Assembly: GCF_905171765.1 (NCBI RefSeq)
Contig: NC_053392.1
Span: 40,671,822 to 40,735,821, forward strand
Reading direction: 5' to 3'
DNA: 64,000 nt
DNA from: Bufo bufo
Taxonomy: Eukaryota; Chordata; Amphibia; Anura; Bufonidae
Part shown: in pieces, positions 1 to 8,899 of the stretch
Numbering within the stretch: position 1 is the stretch's first letter
Layout of the letters: every line of letters starts with the position of its first letter
Notes under the pieces: model-generated
Told to the model about the DNA's origin: nothing
Databases searched by the model: none
What the model saw: the letters and a program-made list of their open reading frames with translations, nothing else
Position numbers and translations under genes: made by a program

Positions 1-127
1 GGAGCCTACATGTATCTTTTTGCATCAGGTCGTTGCTCCATATTTTTTATGTTCAGTTATTGCTCTGTAAGGTCTCCAATAACAGATGGTTATCTTATCC
101 ATTGTTTATGTTGTATTGCCCTCTTTG

Positions 128-173
128 TCCCCTGATGAACCTTTGTCAATCTACTTGGGGAAACGCGTTGGGA
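128..173 (+). ncRNA. Hammerhead ribozyme-like motif (Penelope-type terminus)
   Basis: A CTGATGA box at 132-138 is followed by a variable arm and then GAAA at 160-163, CGCG at 164-167 and TT at 168-169. This is the order of a type I hammerhead core with a minimal stem III. Stem I can form from CCC before the box and GGG after the expected cleavage site. Stem II is weak here, so the copy is probably decayed. Penelope-like retroelements are known to carry hammerheads in their terminal repeats, and other copies occur in this window. The parent element is not resolvable because it reaches the window edge. Confidence 0.5.
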
Positions 174-378
174 TTTAGGGTATTATTGTTTTCACAATTT
201 TGTTTGGGCCTCTAGGGGCATACGAGGACAGAGGGCATCTACCATCAGGGTGTGCCTCTGGGCTGAGCCACTCTCTAGGGTTCCGACAGAGTCAGATTTC
301 CCGCTATGTAGCCCTTATTTGCCCCTGATGCCAAGTTTATCACTGATTATCAGTATAGCAGTGCTACGTTGGGATATA

Positions 379-1924
379 CAGTCATGGCCAAAAGTTTTGA
401 GAATTAGATAAATATTGGAAATTGGAAAAGTTGCTGCTTAAGTTTTTATAATAGCAATTTGCATATACTCCAGAATGTTATGAAGAGTGATCAGATGAAT
501 TGCATAGTCCTTCTTTGCCATGAAAATTAACTTAATCCCAAAAAAACCTTTCCACTGCATTTCATTGTTGTCATTAAAGGACCTGCTGAGATCATTTCAG
601 TAATCGTCTTGTTAACTCAGGTGAGAATGTTGACGAGCACAAGGCTGGAGATCATTATGTCAGGCTGATTGGGTTAAAATGGCAGACTTGACATGTTAAA
701 AGGAGGGTGATGCTTGAAATCATTGTTCTTCCATTGTTAACCATGGTGACCTGCAAAGAAATGCGTGCAGCCATCATTGCGTTGCATAAAAATGGCTTCA
801 CAGGCAAGAATATTGTGGCTACTAAGATTGCACCTCAATCAACAATTTATAGGATCATCAAGAACTTCAAGGAAAGAGGTTCAATTCTTGTTAAGAAGGC
901 TTCAGGGCGTCCAAGAAAGTCCAGCAAGCGGGATCAAAGAGGATTCAGCTGCGGGATCGGAGTGCCACCAGTGCAGAGCTTGCTCAGGAATGGCAGCAGG
1001 CAGGTGTGAGCGCATCTGCACGCACAGTGAGGCGAAGACTTTTGGAAGATGGCCTGGTGTCAAGAAGGCCAGCAAAGAAGCCACTTCTCTCCAAAAAAAA
1101 CATCAGGGACAGATTGATCTTCTGCAGAAAGTATGGTGAATGGACTGCTGAGGACTGGGGCAAAGTCATATTCTCGGATGAAACCTCTTTCCGATTGTTT
1201 GGGGCATCTGGAAAAAGGCTTGTCCGGAGAAGAAAAGGTGAGCGCTACCATCAGTCCTGTGTCATGCCAACAGTAAAGCATCCTGAGACCATTCATGTGT
1301 GGGGTTGCTTCTCATCTAAGGGAGTGGGCTCACTCACAATTTTGCCCAAAAACACAGCCATGAATAAAGAATGGAACCAAAACACCCTCCAACAACAACT
1401 TCTTCCAACAATCCAACAACAGTTTGGTGAAGAACAATGCATTTTCCAGCACGATGGAGCACCGTGCCATAAGGCAAAAGTGATAACTAAGTGGCTCGAG
1501 GCCAAAACGTTGACATTTTGGGTCCATGGCCTGGAAACTCCCCAGATCTTAATCCCATTGAGAACTTGTGGTCAATCCTCAAGAGGCGGGTGGACAAACA
1601 AAAACCCACTAATTCTGACAAACTCCAAGAAGTGATTATGAAAGAATGGGTTGCTATCAGTCAGGAATTGGCCCAGAAGTTGATTGAGAGCATGCCCAGT
1701 CGGATTGCAGAGGTCCTGAAAAAGAAGGGTCAACACTGCAAATACTGACTCTTTGCATAAATGTCATGTAATTGTCGATAAAAGCCTTTGAAACGTATGA
1801 AGTGCGTGTAATTATATTTCACTACATCACAGAAACAACTGAAACAAAGATCTAAAAGCAGTTTAGCAGCAAACTTTGTGAAAACTAATATTTGTGTCAT
1901 TCTCAAAACTTTTGGCCACGATTG
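379..1924 (+). mobile_element. Tc1-like DNA transposon, nearly complete
   Basis: The element is bounded by inverted terminal repeats: CAGTCATGGCCAAAAG on the left and its near complement ending CCACGATTG on the right. It is flanked by TA dinucleotides at 377-378 and 1925-1926, the target duplication expected for Tc1/mariner. Length is 1546 bp, typical of the superfamily. A single transposase reading region fills the centre but is frameshifted. The copy is therefore immobile by itself, although both ends look intact enough to be bound in trans. Confidence 0.9.
743..1748 (+). pseudogene. Tc1-like transposase, frameshifted
   Basis: Three overlapping reading frames together give one Tc1 transposase. 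The N-terminal helix-turn-helix part starts at the Met at 743 and includes the GRPRKSS linker. A shift near 935-940 moves to the frame containing RTVRRRL and the first catalytic Asp in FSDETSF. The second Asp is in FQHDGAPCHKA. Another shift near 1505 leads to [12 protein letters not shown], which holds the catalytic Glu, and the protein ends with KKKGQHCKY. All three DDE residues survive, but two frameshifts prevent a functional product. The closest start is chosen because the MCKEMRAAI-like beginning is typical of this subfamily. Confidence 0.85.
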
Positions 1925-2059
1925 TACATTGATAGCCCGAATTGGGCTCTTTTTATATAATATGTATTAAAAGTTATGTTTTAATTGGTTTTTGCTTTCT
2001 GTGATAATATTTAGATTTTTGCATGACAGACATATGTGATTATCTACACTTAGGTTTTT

Positions 2060-2790
2060 TGTATTTTGTTTTAACCCTGCACATCACCCTGAACACACCA
2101 TCCTCACCATGAAACATGGTGGTGGCAGCATCCTGCTGGGGGGAGGCTTTTCTTTACCAGGGACAGGGAAGCTGGACAGAGTCGATGGGAAGATGGAGCA
2201 AAATACAGGGCAATCCTGGAGAAATACTTGGTAGAGACGGCAAAAGTCTTGGGGTGGAGGTTTTTCTTCTAGCAGGACAAAAAAAACTAAACATCCAGCC
2301 AGAAATGCAATGGAACGGTGCAGATGAAAGCATATCCATGTGTTAGAATGGCCCAGTCACAGTCCAGACCTAAATCCCATTGAGAATCTGTGGCAAGACT
2401 TGAAAATTGCTCTTCACAGACGATCTCCATCCAATCTGACTGAGCGTGAGCTCTTTTGCGAGAATGGGCAAAAATTTCACCCTCTAGATGGGCATAGAGA
2501 CATACCCAAAAAATCTTGCAGCTGTATTTGCAGCGAAAGGTGGTCCTACAAAGTATTGACCCAGGGGGGCTGAATACAAATGCACTCGACACTACCCAGA
2601 TTTTTATTTATGAAAATTTTTGAAAACCATGTGTCATTTCCTTTTCACTTCGCACGTACTTGTACTTTTACTTTGTGTTGATCTATCTCAGAAAATCCCA
2701 ATAAGATACATTTAAGTTTGTGGTGCAACGTGAAAGAATGAGGAAAAGCTCAAGGAATATGAATACTTTTTTAAGGCAAAGACTGATTGA
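2060..2790 (+). mobile_element. Tc1-like transposon fragment, 3' half
   Basis: The + strand reads through the conserved transposase region (CATGAAACATGGTGGTGG, a Tc1 signature) and, in another frame, [19 protein letters not shown], which contains the catalytic Glu. The right end resembles the inverted repeat of the Tc1 copy at 43291 and 48852, with the shared text TTTGTGTTG near 2675 and AATACTTTTT near 2765. The 5' half and left inverted repeat are absent. Several stops and shifts interrupt the coding remnant, so it is a dead fragment. Confidence 0.8.
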
Positions 2791-4454
2791 AAAAAAGATT
2801 TTTAGCCCAAAATGATTAAAATGCAATCATAATAAAATTGCCCCAATGCCTTTAATATTTCAATAAAGGAATCTCCTTGAATGAAATGAAATAAAGACAA
2901 AAACTAAGATCCAAGGAGTGACCTGAATAATGAGAACGGCTCGTTTTCCTCTGTTGTAGACACTGACAGGTTTGCCCTTTGCTTGTGCATGCTAATTATG
3001 TCGACGGGAAGACTGAGACAGGTGAAAAATAGGTAAGAAGTCAAATAAGGAAGTAAAAGCAAAATTGTAAGTGATTCATTCAGAGATTGTAATCCGTGAA
3101 GTTTTTTCTGTATTTCATTGCCTCAAAAATAAAAAATTAAAATGAAGCAGCTTTGAGATTAAAAATTCTCCTATCTACCCCAGAAGGTCTGACATTCCCA
3201 GCAGAGATGTCCCAGCAGGTTACACCACCAGAATCTTCAAGGACTGGCTATGCTGTCTCTGAAGCCTAGGTACAGCGTTAACTACTTGCCCTGACCCTTT
3301 CCAGGTGGGTAGCTTCCTCGATAAGCTCTACCAGTGAAGCCCACATCACTTTTGGTGAATGTCTAGAACACTGCCATGGGATCGTGTGAATTGAAATCCT
3401 GGGGATTGTATCCTACTGACTACGCCAAGTATAAAAAAAAGTTGGTAACTTATGGGTGTGGTGATGGTCTATGACCTACAGGTATATATTGTACCCCACT
3501 CAAGGATGGAACAGTGGCGCACACGGATTGAAGCAGTAAGTATATGGATACAAGCTCTCAGAGAAGACACAAGAGGGTCTACTCACATTACAATCTCCAT
3601 GCCAAAAGTGGTCTAGAACCAATTGCAGTATCCAGAGTCTCCTCTCCTGGAGCAAGTCCTATCAGTGACTGCAGTCCAGAAGAGGTCCACAGGGTAGGTG
3701 GTAGCCCATAACTGACTTGTCAGATCTCAGGGACACTACTACCTCTATCAGCAGGCCCAGGTATACCAATCATGAATCCATCTCACTGCTAACTAGGATT
3801 CTTTAGGATTCCTTAATTCCTAATTTTTCATAAACAGTCTATGAGGCAAATTCAGGCTGTTGGCAGCAGACAAAAATGGTTGGAGCTGATGTAAGCCCCA
3901 CTCGTATGTGGGCATTCCAAGTTGTGTTTGGGTTTTCCCGGGGTGCAGCATGCAAGCTCGAATTTACTGACTCCAACATCGGCAAATATGCCTTAGTGCA
4001 GTAGCACCAAATGACTGACCATGAGGTGCTCTGAGCTCTTTCTATGTATGACCTGGCCATACCACGTGGCACAGCGTTAAAGCGTTCTAGACGTGTGATC
4101 CCTGACCCCAGCTAAGCCGCCTGCCCACCACCACAGTTAAGCATATATTAAAGATACAGTACACATCGAAGTACAGTGCCTACACGTGCCAACATGGCAT
4201 ATCACAGTATACATAACAATGGCGGACAAAAATTACTTCACTGGCAGTACAGAGTTCAAGGACATGTTTAAGTCCCCTGACATTTCCATTAGGGCACCCC
4301 CTTATACCATTAGGTAATATTATTGTTGGGTTCTCCCTATCCAAGTCAGGGATGGGACAAGCACTGCTGGTGTCCAAGGTAGTGGTAATGTCAGATACCG
4401 CATTCCGATTGTTATCAGATGGGTTATCCCTTTAAGGATGCTGCCTATTTTGGT
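2791..4454. other. No gene recognised
   Basis: About 1.65 kb of non-repetitive-looking sequence. Reading frames are short and show no conserved protein motif on either strand. No tRNA, rRNA or clear transposon end was seen. Confidence 0.6.
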
Positions 4455-4600
4455 TTTAAAGGGGTATTCAAGCTTTTAGATATTAATGACCTATTCTCAG
4501 GATGGTGGGAGTCTGACAGACGTCAATGGCACCGATCAGCTGCTTTCTATTCACAATGTCCTTATGTCCTCCATCAGCCCGGTATACACTGCTATGCACC
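4455..4600 (+). repeat. Short interspersed repeat fragment
   Basis: The text starting TTTTAAAGGGGTATTCAAG and continuing to a 'cctattctcagga' core resembles the repeat at 42945-43110, which has a palindromic CTATCCTCAGGATAG centre. Both then run into a 'gatcagctg' stretch. Two members of one non-coding interspersed family, probably a MITE, are therefore present. Ends are not sharp in this copy. Confidence 0.4.
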
Positions 4601-4618
4601 TTGCTGGATAGACTAGTA

Positions 4619-4938
4619 CAGTGGTGGTGAACCTATGGCATGGGTGCCAGAGGCGGCACTCAGAGCCCTCTCTGTGGGCACCCGCATCCTGGAAAAAGTC
4701 TATGGTGTACCAATATGCCTTAGACTTCTCCTGCCATTCATCAGCGCAGGGCGCACTATGAACAGCGCAGGCAGCGCACTGAATGTAGGCAGGTTATTAT
4801 AGCTACATGATAAAGTACATGGACGATATACCGGAGTGAAGTATTCTGGATACATTTCTGTGTTGGCACTTTGCGATAAATAAGTGGGTTTTGGGTTGCA
4901 GTTTCGGCACTCGGTCTCTAAAAGGTTCCCCATCACTG
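4619..4938 (+). mobile_element. SPIN-like non-autonomous hAT element
   Basis: The 320-bp element begins CAGTGGTGGTGAACC and ends CCATCACTG, short inverted repeats of hAT type. The flanks are GACTAGTA (4611-4618) and GACTAGGT (4939-4946), an 8-bp target duplication with two differences and the CTAG centre favoured by this group. The internal text (for example 'ggcactcggtctctaaaagg') matches my recollection of SPIN non-autonomous elements, which were horizontally transferred among tetrapods. There is no coding capacity. hAT membership is well supported by ends and duplication; the SPIN label rests on recognition of the sequence. Confidence 0.7.
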
Positions 4939-5186
4939 GACTAGGTTCTTCTATCCTGAGACATCCCACCATAAAACATACTGTGATTCTCGTAACCCTG
5001 CAGCTAACGAATGGCGGTTCTAACTGAAGATCTTTAAAACTGTGCAAAACTGACACAATAGTCTAAGAAAATTCTGTAACAATGTATTTTACATTTTTTA
5101 AGATGTTGTATGTCCTGAACTCCTGATCAGACGAATACACAAAAAATAAAGCACCAGGATAGAAGGATAGATACGTACATACATAT

Positions 5187-5450
5187 AGTGCTTCCAGAAA
5201 GTCTTCACACCCTTTCCTCACATTTTTTTCTCTTGCTCCTTGTGCTATCTGTTCCCCCATCATTCTGCCCTCAGCCCCCCACAATAAGAAAGTGAGGACA
5301 GAATGGTAGATATCTTTACTAATTTATTAAAAAGGAACAACTAAAATCTCACAATGGACATAAGTATTCAGCCCCTTTGCTATGACACTTGACATTTAGT
5401 TCTGGGGCCTCCCATTTCTCTTGATCGCCTTTGAGATGTTTCTAAATGAG
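5187..5450 (+). mobile_element. Tc1-like transposon fragment, 5' end
   Basis: The stretch beginning 'agtgcttccagaaagtcttc' and containing 'aagtattcagcccctttgc' has the character of the terminal and subterminal region of Tc1-like elements, where phrases about 'attcagcccc' recur (compare 43470-43500). It stops before any transposase sequence. No right end was found nearby, so this is a truncated insertion. Confidence 0.5.
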
Positions 5451-5614
5451 GGTTATCAGCAATACTCAATACAAACCGAGCAATAAGAGAGAGGAGCTGG
5501 AACCAGCGCGCGGTTACCAGTCCCCACTGGTTTATCATGAATGTATTAGTATTGGGCTAACAGCCCTTTATACTAAATAAGAAAGACAACAAAGAAAAGC
5601 GACACAACTAATAT

Positions 5615-6165
5615 TAGTGTTGAGCACGAGTATTCGAATAGCGAATTTTAATCGCGAATATCGCCACTTCAAAAATTCCCGACTATTTAGAATATAGTGC
5701 TATATATTCGTTATATTGAATATTCAGTATTTTTTTTCCATCTGAACACATGATTCCTCTCTGCTTCTTGCTTGTGGGCCAATGAGAAGGAAGCAATGTC
5801 AAGTTCACAACAATACTTAGTACTTAGTGCACCAATCAGTAATCTGTAGCCAGACCCGCTAAAGTGTGAAGTTGCACGTAGTGCGAAAAAATATTCTAAT
5901 TACTGCCAATTAGCGCATTCACGAATATATTGGAGCACTCTATCTGCATATAAAGCTATTGCAATGTTCTGCCGTGCCAACCATTTTCTCCAGTCTCAGG
6001 GAACTTCTAGCAGCTTGAAAAATGTAGCCAAAGTGACCCATGCCTGTATTTCACGTTACGATTTTTACATTGCCAATTTTTCGCATTCAATAAAATAATC
6101 TCGAATTCGCAAATATATTCGTGAAATATCACAAATTCGAATATAGCCACTGCCGCTCATCAAAC
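5615..6165. repeat. AT-rich palindromic MITE (GAATATTCG family)
   Basis: The segment starts TAGTGTTGAGCACGAG and ends near CGCTCATCAAACT, imperfect inverted ends. It is filled with short palindromic words such as ATTCGAAT and GAATATTCG. A shorter copy of the same family, at 47731-47887, is a clean insertion in a Gypsy element. No coding region is present. The terminal similarity supports a non-autonomous DNA transposon. Confidence 0.6.
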
Positions 6166-6429
6166 TGAGCTATTTTATACACTTATTATTAAAAGTTAAG
6201 TTTTATTACCTAATTAGACATATGGTAAAATAGGCATTATTAGTTTAATGACTACTTGTAAATAAATATGTAAAGCGTCATTACATATGTCTAGGGTCCG
6301 CTGTTTTGAAGAAAAGATGGTGCAGACAGACACCAGTAGTGAGGAGCATTTGATCCAACAAGCTCGAGCAGCTCGCGCAGTTTTGTTGTCCTCCATCCAC
6401 ATACAGGTGTCCCCTTAATTACACTTCTG

Positions 6430-6900
6430 TCTCTGCCCGGACCATTTCCAGGAGCTTAGCAGAAGAGAATATGGTGTTACGGTGCCCATTATATGTCCTG
6501 CCATTGACTACCAGCCACCGTCACCTTTGTTTGCAGTGGTGTCTTGAACTAGATACTTGGACTGCTACGAACTGGAACTGTATCATCTTTAGTGATGAAT
6601 TTAGGTTCTGTTTAGATCCAGACAAAGGCCAGGTTTGAGTATGGAGGCCTCATGGTGAGCAGTTCAATCCTGCCTTTACTGTGGAGGAACACACTGCCCA
6701 ACTGCTGGTGTAATGATCTGGGGAGCCATCACATACGACAGTCAGTCACCCCTAATAGTGATACGAGGGGCACTAACAGCTCAGTGATATGTGCAGGACA
6801 CCCTCCCATGGCAGGGCTTCCAACTGGCATTTCCCAGCATAATACTCATCCACACAGCAAGGGTTTCCGTGGAATGTCTCCTCCAGATTACAACACTCTT
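6430..6900 (+). mobile_element. Tc1-like transposon fragment
   Basis: Conceptual reading near 6560-6660 gives a Tc1-type catalytic segment with IIFSDEFRF (first Asp), followed by further transposase-like text to about 6880. Stops and shifts are frequent, and neither inverted end is recognisable. It belongs to a different subfamily from the 379-1924 copy. The 30-bp minisatellite begins directly after it. Confidence 0.6.
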
Positions 6901-6904
6901 TTTG

Positions 6905-7446
6905 TATCCAGCCTAGAGGCTGTATCTCTTCTTGTATGGAGGCTAGAGGTCATATCTGATCTTGTATCCAGGCTAGAGCCAGATCTCATTTTGTATCCAG
7001 GCTAGAGGCCGTATCTCATCTTGTATTCACGCTAGTGGCCATATCTCATCTTGTATCAAGGCTAAAGGTCGAATCTCATCATTTATCTAAGCTAGTGGCC
7101 GTATCTCATCTTGTATCCAGGCTAAAGGTCGTATCTTATCATTTATCCAGCCTAGAGGCCGTATCTCATCTTGTATCCAGGCTAGAGGCTGGATCTCATC
7201 TTGTATCCAGGCTAGAGGCCGTATCTCATCTTGTATCCAGGCTAGAGGCTGGATCTCATCTTGTATCCAGGCTAGAGGCCGTATCTGATCTTGTATCCAG
7301 GCTAGAAGCCGTATCTTATCTTGTATAAAGGCTAGAGGCCATATCTCATCTTGTATCCAGGCTAGAGGCTGTATCTCTTCTTGTATCCAGGCTAGAGGTG
7401 ATATCTCACCTTTTATCTAGGCTAGAGGCCGTATCTCATCTTGTGT
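6905..7446 (+). repeat. 30-bp minisatellite, segment 1
   Basis: About 18 tandem copies of a 30-bp unit (core 'gtatctcatcttgtatcc' then 'aggctagaggcc'). Because 30 is a multiple of three, reading frames stay open and give a false 10-residue repeat. The array continues at 7970-8292 and 13385-13930 and is split by two later insertions. Confidence 0.95.
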
Positions 7447-7792
7447 TTGTGTGTTGGACAGATCTAAATTCCTCTCAGTAAATGAGGGGAATAGAGAAAT
7501 AGGAGAGAAAAGGGGCGCACAATAGGGTAGTATGTATATACAGATAAAATGATAATATCATAGGAATTGTGAAGGCTCACCTTTTTTGGTTGTGCAAAAT
7601 TTAGGCACAACTCTATTGAAGGCTTTAGAGTGATGAGACTTATCTTCCGGAACTGCAGCCGCAGATTGTGAGTTCTTTTTGATGGGATGTCCAGTCCCAC
7701 AAAAGGAAAAATGGCAATAAGAGAGAAATTCTGCTTCGGCGCAAGTCCACAAATGGAAACGGTCTCACAAGTATGATAGTTCTTCTTTAATG

Positions 7793-7838
7793 GAAACAAC
7801 GCGTTTCGGGGAGTGAAACTTCCCCTTCATCAGGTTTC
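7793..7838 (-). ncRNA. Hammerhead ribozyme motif
   Basis: On the minus strand the order is stem I GAAAC, box CTGATGA, stem II GGGGA with loop and TCCCC, then GAAA, CGCG, TT and stem I partner GTTTC. Stem I gives 5 pairs and stem II 5 pairs. Stem III is only the self-complementary CGCG, so activity may need dimerisation, as described for minimal retroelement hammerheads. One extra A sits between the box and the first G of stem II, so cleavage cannot be assumed. Cleavage would be expected just 3' of the TT. Confidence 0.7.
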
Positions 7839-7840
7839 AT

Positions 7841-7886
7841 GAAACCTGATGAAGGGGAAATTTCACTCCCCGAAACTCGTTGTTTC
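7841..7886 (+). ncRNA. Hammerhead ribozyme motif, second arm
   Basis: This is the mirror copy of the minus-strand motif: GAAAC at 7841-7845, CTGATGA at 7846-7852, a GGGGA/TCCCC stem II, GAAA at 7872-7875 and GTTTC at 7882-7886. Stem III reads CTCG rather than CGCG, so its self-complementarity is lost and this copy is more likely inactive. Confidence 0.65.
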
Positions 7887-7969
7887 CATTAAAGAAGAAC
7901 TATCATACTTGTGAGACCGTTTCCATTTGTGGACTTGCGCCGAAGCAGAATTTCTCTCTTATTGCCGTA

Positions 7970-8292
7970 TCTCATCTTGTATCCAGGCTAGGGGCCGTAT
8001 CTCATCTTGTATCCAGGCTAGTGGCCGTATCTCTTCTTGTATCCAGGCTAGAGGTCATATCTCATCTTTTATCAAGGCTAGAGGCCGTATGTCATCTTGT
8101 ATCCAGGCTCGGGGCTGTATCTCTTCTTGAATTCAGGCTAGAGGTCATATCTCATCTTGTATCCAGGCTAGAGGCCGTATCTTATCTTGTATCCAAGTTA
8201 GTGGCCGTATCTCATCTTGTATCTAGGATAAGGTCGTATCTCATCATTTATCCAGGCTAGAGGCCGTATCTCATCTTGTATCCAGGCTAGAG
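7970..8292 (+). repeat. 30-bp minisatellite, segment 2
   Basis: About 10-11 units of the same 30-bp repeat resume directly after the Penelope-type insertion and end at 8292, where the Gypsy LTR begins. Unit variants (for example 'gtggcc' and 'ggtcat') match those of the outer segments. Confidence 0.95.
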
Positions 8293-8887
8293 TGTCACGG
8301 ATGTTGTAGGGGAGAACACCAAAAGACAACAAGAAGGAAGGGAAAAGACACTAGGCCTCACCGCTAGGGAAGGAAAAGGGTCACCACCTATAAAACCCTG
8401 CTCCTGGCCCTAACTCCTATCCGTATGGGCACCTCTCGATGGTAGAGATGCCCATACACAGGAACCTAGAAAACCCTGGTGGCCCTTAAGATGCCCTAAT
8501 AGTAATGACAGAGCAGAGACAACCCGCTCCTTCCCTGGTGAAGGAACCAGCCTCTCGCTGAGGCCTAGTAAACAACAAAGGTAGGGGGGAATACAAAACA
8601 CAACAAGCGGAACACTTAACTTCTGAGGCTGATGGATGATGGACGAACAGGACTTCACCACGAACCACACTCCAGCTCTTCCAAAAACCAAATGAAGCTA
8701 TCCAGAGCAAGGAGTGATGGGTAAAGTCAGACTAAATAGGGGGAGGTGAAGGTCACATGATCCACACCTGAACAGGGGGTGTGGACATACCAGCAACACA
8801 CAGACAAAGTGAAACCAAAAGAGGCTGTCAGATCACTAATGAGCAGACCATCTTTCAGACCTTCTCAAAACTGTCACCGGCGTGACA
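8293..8887 (-). repeat. Gypsy copy 1, 3' LTR
   Basis: The LTR runs TG...CA in the inverted reading (TGTCACGCCGG at its minus-strand start, CATCCGTGACA at its end). A purine-rich tract, gaagcgggggtac on the minus strand (8888-8900), lies immediately inside and fits a polypurine tract for plus-strand priming. Its partner is at 12791-13384. Confidence 0.9.
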
Positions 8888-8899
8888 GTACCCCCGCTT

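Larger units (their letters stand above)
7447..7969. mobile_element. Penelope-type mini-element with head-to-head termini
   Basis: A long left arm (about 7447-7838) and a short right arm (7841-7969) are inverted copies of each other around a centre at 7839. Each arm begins with a hammerhead-like core. The arms share the texts around 'ggaaacggtctcac' and 'gcgccgaagcagaa'. No reverse transcriptase lies between them. A closely similar element with a clear target duplication occurs at 38397-38907. Flanking minisatellite text repeats on both sides (ccgtatctcatcttgt), consistent with a target duplication but ambiguous in a tandem array. Confidence 0.75.

Noticed and set aside
7035..8260. LVSRLEAVSH repeat ORFs
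   Set aside because: By-products of the 30-bp minisatellite; the second also runs through the Penelope-type insertion.
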